Counted from the first letter of the stretch, positions 1-6,098 are shown. The stretch is DNA of 12,804 bases from JAZGDL01 sp036477795 (GCA_036477795.1 JAZGDL010000047.1:1-12804); one strand, 5' to 3'. Made by a program: numbers and translations. The notes: generated by a model not told the origin, from the sequence alone.

Positions 1-2
1 CT

Positions 3-439
3 GAGTCGATCGGCAAGATGAACAAAGCGCTCGCGGACGCAGGCTACGTGAACGCAGACGCCATCGAACGGTTACAGGATCAGCCCGCGACCTGTATGTG
101 GCCGTCGGTCGCGATGATGGCAACACCAAGAGACGACAAAGTCGCTTAAACCCGCTTCGCGGGCATTACGACTACCGTCCGAAGTCTGCCACGGACAAGC
201 CGGGGCGAAAGGTCAAAGACCCTCGCCTTCGCGCCATGCAGCGAAAGCTGAAGACCGAAGCCGGCAAGAAGGTCTACGCCAAACGCAAGCAAACGGTCGA
301 GCCCGTGTTCGGCATTATCAAACACGTCATGGGCTATCGACAAACTTTGCTTCCCGGCGTCGAGAAGGTACGTGGCGAGTGGAACCTGGTGTGCTTGGCG
401 TACAACGTCAAAAGGCTCTGGGCACTGAAAGCAGCCTGA
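3..439 (+). pseudogene. IS1182-like DDE transposase, C-terminal remnant, frameshifted
   Basis: This is the C-terminal part of a cut-and-paste DDE transposase; the N-terminus lies outside the window. Frame 3 (bases 3-86) reads ESIGKMNKALADAGYVNADA and then IERLQDQ, the typical ADAGY segment of IS1182-type enzymes. Frame 2 resumes at base 89 with DLYVAVGRDDGN and runs to a TGA at 437-439. One base appears to be missing at about 87-88. Counting from the GTG at 98, the family signature Y-R-E-K is visible as Y60, R63, E68 and K75 (YAKRKQTVEPVFGIIK). It is followed by GEWNLVCLAYNVKRLW, the usual family ending. The only start in the second frame is an internal GTG, so the two parts are better read as one broken gene. 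There is no obvious slippery heptamer, so programmed frameshifting is less likely than decay. Family assignment is from recognised motifs only. Confidence 0.8.
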
Positions 440-615
440 AGAGGTATGGGGAAGTCCGCCGCGCGTGCGGAAACGGCTTGATTCCGACAACCCCGGTCAA
501 ACCGAGCGTAGAAATTCCAGATTCGGGCGACGCGCCCAGAAACCCAAACGGCCCGCCGCCCGCAACGCCAGCCGGACCTCCCAAAACGGTTACGAGAAGT
601 CCGACAGACTCCTAG
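440..615 (+). mobile_element. Non-coding 3' tail of the IS, with candidate terminal repeat
   Basis: These roughly 175 bases follow the transposase stop and hold no convincing gene. The stretch ends at 597-615 with aagtccgacagactcctag, which resembles termini seen on IS1182-type elements and would be the right inverted repeat. The left end is outside the window, so the pairing cannot be tested here. The boundary is inferred. Confidence 0.35.
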
Positions 616-630
616 CGGGTAGTCTACCCG
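616..630. repeat. Perfect short inverted repeat beside the IS end
   Basis: A 6-bp perfect stem, cgggta (616-621) and tacccg (625-630), is separated by gtc. It abuts the proposed IS end. No T-tract follows on either strand, so it is not an obvious terminator. From 631 to 735 I see no gene or RNA. Confidence 0.4.
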
Positions 631-735
631 AAACGGGGTGCAATTGGCCACAATCGACGCAATACTTGCAGAGACCTATCCGCCCTGGTAGTATCAAAAA
701 CGAGGTTACGGCCTTAGTGTCATTACCCTGGCACC

Positions 736-778
736 TTTCCGGAGCCGAAGGTTGCAGGTTCGAGCCCTGCCGGGGACG
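736..778 (+). pseudogene. 3' fragment of tRNA-Arg(CCG), candidate attachment site
   Basis: The fragment begins in the anticodon loop (ttCCGga at 737-743, anticodon CCG at 739-741). It continues with the 3' half of the anticodon stem (gccga, 744-748), the variable loop, and a perfect T-arm: gcagg (754-758), loop ttcgagc (759-765), cctgc (766-770). It ends with the 3' acceptor strand cggggac (771-777) and discriminator G778. The 5' half is absent: cacct at 732-736 cannot pair with gccga, and no matching gtccccg acceptor or D-arm lies upstream. A tRNA fragment that starts at the anticodon loop and runs exactly to the 3' end is the usual shape of the displaced copy left when a tyrosine-recombinase element integrates into a tRNA gene. 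In that model the intact tRNA lies beyond the left edge, and the left part of the window belongs to the element. No CCA is encoded. Confidence 0.7.
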
Positions 779-900
779 CATGACGTAAACCTGGCTGATC
801 TGCGTGCGATTGGCCGAAGCCGACGAGTCTCGCCAGTCTCAATCCAGTGACACAACTGTGACACCAACACCCCGCACCGATCGACAGCGTAAACGGGACG
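779..900. other. Intergenic stretch after the tRNA fragment, no gene seen
   Basis: A 73-codon reading frame begins at 804 on the + strand. It is rich in Arg, Thr and Asp with no recognisable domain and no convincing ribosome binding site, and it overlaps the oxoprolinase-like relic on the other strand. I do not call it a gene. If the tRNA fragment is an attachment site, this would be the original chromosomal flank. Confidence 0.3.
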
Positions 901-903
901 TCA

Positions 904-1116
904 AACGCGCCCGGAAGACGTTGGCGGAGGCGGAAATCCGGCGAGAAACTGCCGACCGTCCAAAGGGACCAGGCGATCATCGCCGTTGCCGTCCACGACA
1001 ATGCCCCGAGTCCGGCTGGACGTGAGAAACTTGGAGGTGAGGATCTCACCCGTCGGTGTCCGAGCGACGACATCGAACAACGTGCCTCCAACGCCGTTCG
1101 CGGATGAACCGTAGTT
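904..1116 (-). pseudogene. Relic resembling the 5-oxoprolinase/hydantoinase A N-terminus
   Basis: Read on the minus strand from 1116, this frame gives GVGGTLFDVVARTPTGEI followed by LTSKFLTSSRTRGIVVDG. It resembles the start of ATP-dependent 5-oxoprolinases and hydantoinases, where GGTFTDxVAR-pDG is the phosphate-binding loop and K-x-LSSGxTRG follows. The frame is 71 codons with no ATG or GTG at a sensible place, and it ends at a TGA at 901-903. Intact enzymes of this family are many hundreds of residues long, so this is a small fragment. It follows directly on the stop codon of the ACT-domain gene (TAG at 1117-1119) in the same frame. The similarity covers only about 35 residues, so the call is tentative. 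Confidence 0.4.
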
Positions 1117-1563
1117 CTAACGTCGCATGACAGGCTGGCGTCTGCGCATGCGTGTGTCGCGGTTGCTCTTGCGCTTGACCTCGAGGGCCCGTTTGGCCTT
1201 GGTGGGGTCGGTGACCCTGAAGATGCCCACGGCGCCGCCGCTTCCGGCTGTACTACAGTACATGTAATTGACGGCGACCTTGGCGGCACCGAGCTTTTGA
1301 CAGACCTCGGCGGCGGCGCCGGGTTTGTTCGGCATCTCAATCAGTAACACTTCGGTCTCGGTGAAGGCGGCATTGAGCTTCTTCAACACCGCCCGCGTCT
1401 TGGCGACATTGGCCGGGACCAACCGCAGCACGCCGTGCTCCTGTCCGTCCATCATGGTCATGGCCAGAATGTTGATCTTGTCTCCTGCCAAGGCGCGACA
1501 TACCTGGGTGAGCACGTTGGGTCGGTTGACGAGAAACACTGAAAACTGGATTTTCGTTTCCAT
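1117..1563 (-). CDS. Two-ACT-domain protein, probable amino-acid sensor
   Basis: This 148-residue protein has two consecutive ACT domains, small folds that bind amino acids and usually regulate metabolism. ACT1 spans about residues 5-70 (FSVFLVNRPNVLTQVCRALA, then INILAM). ACT2 spans about 72-128 (VLLIEMPNKPGAAAEVCQKL, VAVNYMY). There is no attached enzyme domain, which fits the stand-alone tandem-ACT proteins seen in bacteria and archaea. I chose the ATG at 1561-1563 because GGAGG (1574-1570 on the minus strand) lies 6 nt upstream and because the ACT fold begins at once. A longer frame to 1629 has no such support. After residue 128 the protein ends in a strongly basic tail (KRKSNRDTRMRRRQ), which is unusual and may be read-through into decayed sequence. 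It lies 102 nt below the stop of the acidic-linker gene and may be partly co-transcribed with it. The ligand is unknown. Confidence 0.8.
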   Translation of the reverse strand: METKIQFSVFLVNRPNVLTQVCRALAGDKINILAMTMMDGQEHGVLRLVPANVAKTRAVLKKLNAAFTETEVLLIEMPNKPGAAAEVCQKLGAAKVAVNYMYCSTAGSGGAVGIFRVTDPTKAKRALEVKRKSNRDTRMRRRQPVMRR

Positions 1564-1616
1564 TGTCGGCCTCCAGGTTCTGGAAAACGGATTGGGGCGA
1601 AACAGCACGTTCAGCA

Positions 1617-1637
1617 CCCCGTGCGTCACACACGGGG
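1617..1637 (-). other. GC-rich hairpin between the acidic-linker gene and the ACT gene
   Basis: The perfect 7-bp stem ccccgtg (1617-1623) and cacgggg (1631-1637) has a 7-nt loop. It sits 28 nt past the stop of the upstream gene. No T-run follows on the minus strand, so it could be a weak or Rho-assisted terminator, or a transcript-stabilising hairpin. Confidence 0.35.
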
Positions 1638-1665
1638 CGGGTAGACGCCTGGTCGAGTCAAGCCT

Positions 1666-2661
1666 TCACCAGACGCGTCGTCTATTGAGCTTCATAACCG
1701 AAAGGAAGGCGAGCGCGAAGAGCCCCGGGCCGATCATCCCGATTCCGCAGATGGACCTGGTGCCGGGGGCGGCATCGTTGCCGTCCTCGTCGCCGGTGAC
1801 CTCATCACCGTCGCCTGCCGTGTCGGCCGGGCTGTCTTGCCCGTCTGCGGTCTGATCGTCGATGTTTGCTCCGCCGTCGTCGACCCCATCACCGGTTCCG
1901 GTCCCATCGTCGGGGCTGTCGCCTGTGGTGTCGTCACCGGGCTCAGTCGCCGTATCGTCCTCTCCATCCCCGTCCATGGGACCGTCGCCTGCGTCATCGC
2001 CAGTGTCGCTGTCATCGCTGCCGGGGTCGGTTTCCCCCTGATCGCCCGGTTCATCCCCGTCCATGGGACCGTCGCCTGGGTCATCGCCGGTATCGCCGCC
2101 GGCGTCGGTGCCCCCCGAACCGGTGTTGGGCGGCTCCATGCCGCCGACGTTGAACACAATGGCGCCGCTACCCTGGTCGAGAACGAACTCTGAGAAATCC
2201 ACATCGTTGACCGTCGGAGTAGTGTCGATGGAGTAGGTGCCCGGTGCGACCGATACCTCGATCGATACGTCCACAGTAGCGAGCGTCAACTGCGGGTCGG
2301 GGCCTACCGGAATGGGCGCCGTCGGGAAGAAGCTGGTGATTGCCGGCGCGGGAAGCGTAGTGTCCTGGAACCACCCGGCGCTTGCATCAAGACCTGCATC
2401 CCACTGGAAGTTGGCCATATCAAACCCCGCCGGCCAGGTAAACACGAAATCGGCTCCGAGCATCTGCGTCTGCCCGCCCGGGGCGGTCAAGCCAATCTGA
2501 ATGCTAATGGTCACGGGACCGTTGCTGACGTCGACGTCGATGGGATCATTGACCCCGTTTGGCATCTCGCCAGTCGGCCAGTACTCGACAAAGACTTCAG
2601 CCGATGCGAACGTCGAGATGCAACCAGCCAGACCGAAAACCAATAACGAACGTCTCACCAT
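1666..2661 (-). CDS. Secreted cohesin-like protein with Asp-rich linker and non-PEP anchor
   Basis: This 331-residue protein is the third member of the paralogue family. It has a signal peptide at 1-21 (MVRRSLLVFGLAGC, cleavage likely after FASA). A beta-rich domain spans about 22-172 and carries the shared motifs GADFVFTWPAGF (69-80) and PVGPDPQLTLATV (118-130). The strand pattern, including LATVdVsI, PGTYSI and a final GsgaIvfNV, resembles cohesin-type domains, though I infer this from the pattern alone. A low-complexity Asp/Gly/Thr linker (about 178-298) follows with the repeat GDGPMDGD. The C-terminus is C305-G-I-G, a hydrophobic helix and RRR (327-329). This tripartite sorting-like tail replaces the PEP-CTERM of its two neighbours. 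I start at the ATG at 2659-2661 because GGAGG lies 8 nt upstream; a GTG 15 nt earlier overlaps that site. The LAGC at 11-14 could instead be a lipobox. Confidence 0.8.
   Translation of the reverse strand: MVRRSLLVFGLAGCISTFASAEVFVEYWPTGEMPNGVNDPIDVDVSNGPVTISIQIGLTAPGGQTQMLGADFVFTWPAGFDMANFQWDAGLDASAGWFQDTTLPAPAITSFFPTAPIPVGPDPQLTLATVDVSIEVSVAPGTYSIDTTPTVNDVDFSEFVLDQGSGAIVFNVGGMEPPNTGSGGTDAGGDTGDDPGDGPMDGDEPGDQGETDPGSDDSDTGDDAGDGPMDGDGEDDTATEPGDDTTGDSPDDGTGTGDGVDDGGANIDDQTADGQDSPADTAGDGDEVTGDEDGNDAAPGTRSICGIGMIGPGLFALAFLSVMKLNRRRVW
1965..2088 (-). repeat. In-frame 87-bp-spaced repeat in the Asp-rich linker
   Basis: A 37-base segment at 1965-2001 recurs at 2052-2088 with two differences. The spacing of 87 bases equals 29 codons, so both copies encode the same peptide frame (GDGPMDGD). 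The near-identity at DNA level, including third positions, suggests recent duplication and a linker length that may vary between strains. Confidence 0.75.
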
Positions 2662-2726
2662 CTTGACAGCCTCCACTTCGCCTTAGCTCGTGCGGGAGCC
2701 TTCTTGCAAGGATGCCCTGATACATC

Positions 2727-2766
2727 AAGAAAACGAGCGGGGCCGCCGCAACGGCGAACCCGCTCG
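2727..2766 (-). terminator. Hairpin terminator after the second paralogue
   Basis: On the minus strand, cgagcggg (2766-2759) and its complement (2741-2734) flank an inner 5-bp stem cgccg/cggcg with a 3-nt loop. The inner stem is separated from the outer one by a 2x2 internal loop. The minus-strand sequence then reads ttttcttg. It lies about 33 nt past the stop of the gene at 2799-3383. The same architecture with different bases is found after the neighbouring gene. Confidence 0.65.
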
Positions 2767-2798
2767 AAGTTAATCGCTCTTACGAGTAACGCCGCGGT

Positions 2799-3383
2799 CT
2801 ACCTGCGACGACGCAGGGCGGTGAAGCCGCCTAGCACGAGCAACACCAGGGTCGCAGGCTCCGGAGTCACGTTGATCGAAATCGATTCACTGCCCGCGTC
2901 AAGAACGAACGGATTATTACCGGCATCTTTGACCGTGGGCGTGGTATCAATCGAGTACGAGCCCGGAAGTGTAGTGTCGGCCACCGTGACCTCCACGGTG
3001 GCGAGCGCCAACTGGGGACTTGGCCCCACGGGAATGGCCGCAGTCGGGAAAAAGCTGCCGAGAGACGGCGCGGGTAGGTTGTTGTTCGGAAACCACCCGG
3101 CAAGTGGATCAAAACCGGCATCCCACTGGAAGTTGGTCACATTGAATCCTGCGGGCCAACTGAAAACGAAGTCGGCACCGAGCATGGCCGTGGCGCCGCC
3201 CGGGGCGGTCAAGCCAATGTTTAGCGTCATGTTGACATCGCCCCCGCTGATGTCAGCTTCGATCTTGTCGTTGACACCGTTCGGCGCTTCCCCTGTCGGC
3301 CAGTACTCGACGAACACCTCGGCCGACGCGAAGCCCGACATGCAACCCACCAACCCCCAAACCAATAGTGAACGTATTAGCAT
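2799..3383 (-). CDS. PEP-CTERM secreted protein, cohesin-like domain
   Basis: This 194-residue secreted protein is the second paralogue. The signal peptide is residues 1-21 (cleavage after FASA). The beta-rich domain (22-172) has GADFVFSWPAGF (69-80), NFQWD (84-88), PVGPSPQLALATV (118-130) and GSYSIDTTPT (141-150). The C-terminal sorting signal has PEP at 174-176, a hydrophobic segment, and ALRRRR at the end. PEP-CTERM tails are recognised and cleaved by exosortase (XrtA-type) enzymes and are linked to exopolysaccharide surfaces; no exosortase gene is in this window. The ATG at 3381-3383 has GGAGG 7 nt upstream. It is closer to the acidic-linker protein in the N-terminal domain than to the first paralogue (both have EVFVEYWPTGE and PNGVND). 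The function of the domain itself is unknown. Confidence 0.85.
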   Translation of the reverse strand: MLIRSLLVWGLVGCMSGFASAEVFVEYWPTGEAPNGVNDKIEADISGGDVNMTLNIGLTAPGGATAMLGADFVFSWPAGFNVTNFQWDAGFDPLAGWFPNNNLPAPSLGSFFPTAAIPVGPSPQLALATVEVTVADTTLPGSYSIDTTPTVKDAGNNPFVLDAGSESISINVTPEPATLVLLVLGGFTALRRRR

Positions 3384-3451
3384 ATCACAGCCTCCCTCTC
3401 CCCCCCCAATCAGGCGCTCGGAAACAGTCTTTCAACGAGAGCCTGATACAT

Positions 3452-3494
3452 CAAGAAAAGTGAGCGGATTTCGGCGATGCAACGAAACCCGCTC
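3452..3494 (-). terminator. Hairpin terminator after the first paralogue
   Basis: The 12-bp stem gagcggatttcg (3462-3473) and cgaaacccgctc (3483-3494), with one G-U wobble, closes a 9-nt loop. The minus strand continues acttttcttga. It begins 39 nt past the stop of the gene at 3533-4171. The surrounding sequence (ctgatacatcaagaaaa) is shared with the terminator at 2727-2766, so gene and terminator were duplicated as a unit. Confidence 0.65.
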
Positions 3495-3532
3495 GAAGTT
3501 TATCGCTCTTAGCCTAGAAGCAACGCCGCAGC

Positions 3533-4171
3533 TTACGAACGACGACGACGCAGGGCGGTGAAGCCGCCTAACACGAGCAACGCTAAGGTCGCGGGCTCCG
3601 GAGTTATGTGGAACGGAATCGAGTTGCTACCCGGGTCAATATCAATCGCTCCACCGAAGAGGTCGTTGATCGTCGGGTTCGTGGAGTCTTCGAAGCTTAC
3701 CGCTGTGATGGAGTAATCACCCTCTAAAACCGATGCGTCGATCGATACGCTCACAGTAGCGAGCGCCAACTGGGGAGCTGGCCCCACGGGAATGACAGCG
3801 GGAATCGCAAGTGGACCCGAAATAGCGAGCGCCGGCGCGGGAAGCGAGTTGTCCAGAAACCAGAAAAGAAAGCCTTCGGGAAAGTTGCCGTTATCCCACT
3901 GGAAGTTGGTCATATTAAACCCCGCGGGCCAACTAAAGTTGAAATCGGCCCCGGTGACGAGTAGCGTGCCGTCTCCGCGTGGACCGCCGGTCACACCGAT
4001 TTGCAACGGAATGGTAACCGGGAGGTCAGTCACGTCCCTTACGATGGCCTCGTTAGCCCCGGTCGGCTCACCCGGGGCCCCTACTTCCCAATACTCAACA
4101 AACACCTCGGCCGACGCGAAGGCCGACATGCAACCCACCAACCCCAAAACCAATAATGAACGTTTTAGCAT
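3533..4171 (-). CDS. PEP-CTERM secreted protein, first cohesin-like paralogue
   Basis: This 212-residue secreted protein is the most divergent member of the family. The signal peptide is residues 1-21 (MLKRSLLVLGLVGC, then FASA). The domain has GADFNFSWPAGFNMTNFQWD (74-93), PVGPAPQLALATV (128-140) and GDYSI (151-155). It differs from its neighbours by insertions near residues 31-38, 61-71 and 112-127. The tail has PEP at 191-193, a hydrophobic stretch and ALRRRRS. I start at the ATG at 4169-4171, which has GGAGG 5 nt upstream; a 24-nt longer frame begins before that ribosome binding site and is less likely. It is the promoter-proximal gene of the set, about 100 nt below a strong predicted promoter. 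Exosortase-dependent surface anchoring is expected from the tail; the ligand is unknown. Confidence 0.85.
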   Translation of the reverse strand: MLKRSLLVLGLVGCMSAFASAEVFVEYWEVGAPGEPTGANEAIVRDVTDLPVTIPLQIGVTGGPRGDGTLLVTGADFNFSWPAGFNMTNFQWDNGNFPEGFLFWFLDNSLPAPALAISGPLAIPAVIPVGPAPQLALATVSVSIDASVLEGDYSITAVSFEDSTNPTINDLFGGAIDIDPGSNSIPFHITPEPATLALLVLGGFTALRRRRS

Positions 4172-4276
4172 CACAGCCTCCATCTCTCCATTCACTCGCT
4201 CGGGAACGAATTCGGAGCCTGTCTCCGCAATCTCCCGGCGTTCTCCAGGTTTCTAGTTTACCCAACTGGCCTGCCC

Positions 4277-4305
4277 ATTGTAGCGAGCGACCAGTTCTTT
4301 GCCAA
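4277..4305 (-). promoter_or_regulatory. Sigma70-type promoter for the cohesin-like gene set
   Basis: On the minus strand TTGGCA (4305-4300) and TACAAT (4282-4277) are separated by exactly 17 nt. Transcription would start near 4270 and give a leader of about 100 nt before the ATG at 4171. Confidence 0.65.
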
Positions 4306-4345
4306 CACCTTATTCCAACTTTTTTCGTCCCCGATAATCACCCCT

Positions 4346-4383
4346 TTATCAAGGAACATAAACCTTATCAAGGAGCATAAACA
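4346..4383. repeat. Tandem 19-bp repeat upstream of the promoter
   Basis: Two adjacent copies of ttatcaaggaRcataaac(c/a), at 4346-4364 and 4365-4383, differ at two bases. They lie 41-78 bp upstream of the -35 box of the promoter at 4277-4305. That is a plausible position for an activator binding site (inference). The rest of 4172-4486 holds no gene I can support. Confidence 0.6.
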
Positions 4384-4429
4384 TGAGTTTACTCGTGCCG
4401 GCGGACCAGCACAACCCCAAAAACCCCCT

Positions 4430-4454
4430 AAAATCGTCAGCCACCGGCTGTGGC
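4430..4454 (-). terminator. Weak candidate terminator after the dockerin gene
   Basis: The 5-bp stem gccac (4440-4444) and gtggc (4450-4454) has a 5-nt loop. On the minus strand tgacgatttt follows, then a G/T-rich run. The stem is short, so this is a candidate only. Confidence 0.25.
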
Positions 4455-4486
4455 CGCCGACCGGGCACCACCGCCCGCTAGCGTCC

Positions 4487-5746
4487 CTACGGCTGCGCCG
4501 GCAGTACCTCGCCGGCCCACACCTTGGTCGCGAGACCGGTGCCAAACACCAACTGACGCAATCCGGTCAGGTCCAGCGGGTTAGTCGACCCGTTGCGATT
4601 GATGTCGGTGTAATCGTCCTCGATACCGATGTCCGGCTCGATGATGTCGTTGACGTACTGGCGGAACTTGGTCACATCGAGCGGGTTGCATCTCCCGTCC
4701 TGATTCACGTCGCAGGGCAGGAACCCGATGTCGATCGAGCCGCTGAAACCCGCCTGGCTGCACGCGTCTCGTCCATCGAAGCTGAAGGTGGTCCACTGCT
4801 GCAAGGTGATGTGGCCGCTCAGTTCCAGCGTGACGGTCTTGCCCCCGTCAGAGGAGGTAACGTTATCGATCGTCGGAGGGGTACCAGCCGTATCGGAGAT
4901 CGAGAAGGCCGCCGCACTGATCGGCGCGCCGTCCGCGTTCTCCATCTCAGTGGTGAACTCGATGGTGATGGTGTCCAGGCCCTGGTTGACCGTGTTTCCG
5001 TCGTTGCTCTCACGCCGAGCATCGACGAAGCCGTCCCAGGCCCGGTTGGCAAAGGAGATGCCCGCTTGCGGCTCCGCAAAGGCCGCAGGTACAGGTACAC
5101 AAAGCACGACCTCGAACTGCACATCAGCACCGATAACGGCGTTCACCGGATCGACCACATAATCACTGCCGTCGAACGACGTGATGACATTGGCGTGCAG
5201 GCTGCCCTCTTTGATGCGGAAGGTGTAATTGAAGGGGCCGCCGCTGCCCACGTCGCCCGGGATGGTAAACCCGAATCCCGGTTCGTTTGCGACGTACATC
5301 TCAATCCCGCCGTGGCCCACATTCTGCGGCACATTTACGCCCACCGGGAAATCCGGTGGGTCGGTGTTGTTTATGGTGTTCGTCCCGCCGCCGAGCTGAA
5401 TAAGATCATTGCCCACTGGAGTACCGGTGAAGTCGACGCTGTACCCCGCCGGTTTCTCGAACTCGGACACCCCGGGAGCACCTAACATGTTGACCGCCAA
5501 GGACAGGTTGATGGGGTCGCCCCCGTCATTGGGAACGACTTCAAGATCAAATGCAAAGAAGGCCAGTCCCAAATTCGAACCGTCGGTGACGGTGAGCTGG
5601 CCTTCTATCACGAACGGAAAAGTCTCGTTCAACCCCAACGGGCCGGAGCCGTCTCGGGTGATGTTGACGGTGAACGTATCCTGGGCAATCGCGAAGTTTG
5701 CCAACACGAGGGCAAGAGTGATTGCAATGGCGCGCGGGGCCTTCAT
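4487..5746 (-). CDS. Secreted dockerin type I protein
   Basis: This 419-residue exported protein has a signal peptide at 1-21 (MKAPRAIAITLALVLANFAI, cleavage after AIA) and a large beta-rich region of about 22-340 without recognised catalytic residues. It ends in a dockerin-like pair of calcium-binding repeats (about 346-408): DVNQDGRCNPLDVTKFRQYV and DINRNGSTNPLDLTGLRQLV. These have Asp/Asn at positions 1, 3 and 5 and Asp at 12, as in F-hand loops. Dockerins bind cohesin domains in cellulosomes; in planctomycetes such C-termini are common on secreted proteins with unknown partners. Residues around 180-240 (GGIEMYVAN, VVDPVNAVIGADVQFEVV) suggest a further beta-sandwich. I start at the ATG at 5744-5746 because GGAGG lies 9 nt upstream and the signal peptide begins there. 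There is no PEP-CTERM tail, so it would rely on binding for retention. It is transcribed in the same direction as the cohesin-like paralogues but from its own promoter. Confidence 0.85.
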   Translation of the reverse strand: MKAPRAIAITLALVLANFAIAQDTFTVNITRDGSGPLGLNETFPFVIEGQLTVTDGSNLGLAFFAFDLEVVPNDGGDPINLSLAVNMLGAPGVSEFEKPAGYSVDFTGTPVGNDLIQLGGGTNTINNTDPPDFPVGVNVPQNVGHGGIEMYVANEPGFGFTIPGDVGSGGPFNYTFRIKEGSLHANVITSFDGSDYVVDPVNAVIGADVQFEVVLCVPVPAAFAEPQAGISFANRAWDGFVDARRESNDGNTVNQGLDTITIEFTTEMENADGAPISAAAFSISDTAGTPPTIDNVTSSDGGKTVTLELSGHITLQQWTTFSFDGRDACSQAGFSGSIDIGFLPCDVNQDGRCNPLDVTKFRQYVNDIIEPDIGIEDDYTDINRNGSTNPLDLTGLRQLVFGTGLATKVWAGEVLPAQP

Positions 5747-6062
5747 TCCTTTAATCCTCCATTCACCGGGGCCGATCAGCCTCTCTCTGTTTGGTCGCGC
5801 AGAGTCGGGAGGCGTTTCTTGTCCGCCTCCCATCAAGGCGCGTCCGTGCCATGTTACCTGCGGCGGTTCGCAAGGTCAAGGCCGAACGCGCCACCACTAC
5901 CCGGTGACTACATACGGCGACAACCCGACTCGCAGCCCTTGCTGAACCCCTTGCTGAACCACGCAACACGACCGATTATACTCGGAAGCCGGAAAATAAA
6001 AACGCGGAATCACTCAATTGCACGCCCGGCTTGGCCTCTTTTCTCCGCCTCGACCCCAGTTG
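5747..6062 (-). promoter_or_regulatory. Long leader of the dockerin gene with a perfect hairpin
   Basis: If the promoter at 6070-6098 is used, the leader is about 315 nt. It contains a perfect 8-bp stem, gggaggcg (5807-5814) and cgcctccc (5824-5831), with a 9-nt loop. It also has a perfect TATAAT on the minus strand (5980-5975) whose -35 region is poor, so this is a possible second promoter. A 12-bp direct repeat, cttgctgaaccc, is seen at about 5938-5961. No known riboswitch is recognised, and I see no gene. Confidence 0.4.
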
Positions 6063-6069
6063 GTTATTG

Positions 6070-6098
6070 TTTATACCGCAGTGGTGGGCCCGGTGCAA
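6070..6098 (-). promoter_or_regulatory. Sigma70-type promoter reading toward the dockerin gene
   Basis: On the minus strand TTGCAC (6098-6093) and TATAAA (6075-6070) are separated by 17 nt. The start would be near 6063. From 6099 to 6303 I see no gene and no strong promoter for the divergent ubiB-like gene. Confidence 0.6.

Noticed and set aside
440..735. Group I intron splitting the tRNA-Arg
   Set aside because: No 5' tRNA half or D-arm is found upstream, so an intron explanation has nothing to join.
723..1340. Long minus-strand frame with SPAGLEPATFGSGK
   Set aside because: This phrase is the reverse reading of a tRNA-Arg 3' half and is a known artefact of spurious ORFs. The frame also overlaps the ACT gene.
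3384..3451. Separate promoter for the second paralogue (TTGAAA at about 3433)
   Set aside because: The -10 position 17 nt on reads TGATTG, a poor match, so I do not call it.
4383..4481. 32-codon + strand ORF with AAGGAG 7 nt upstream
   Set aside because: The Shine-Dalgarno lies inside the tandem repeat, the peptide has no recognisable pattern, and no promoter or terminator supports it.
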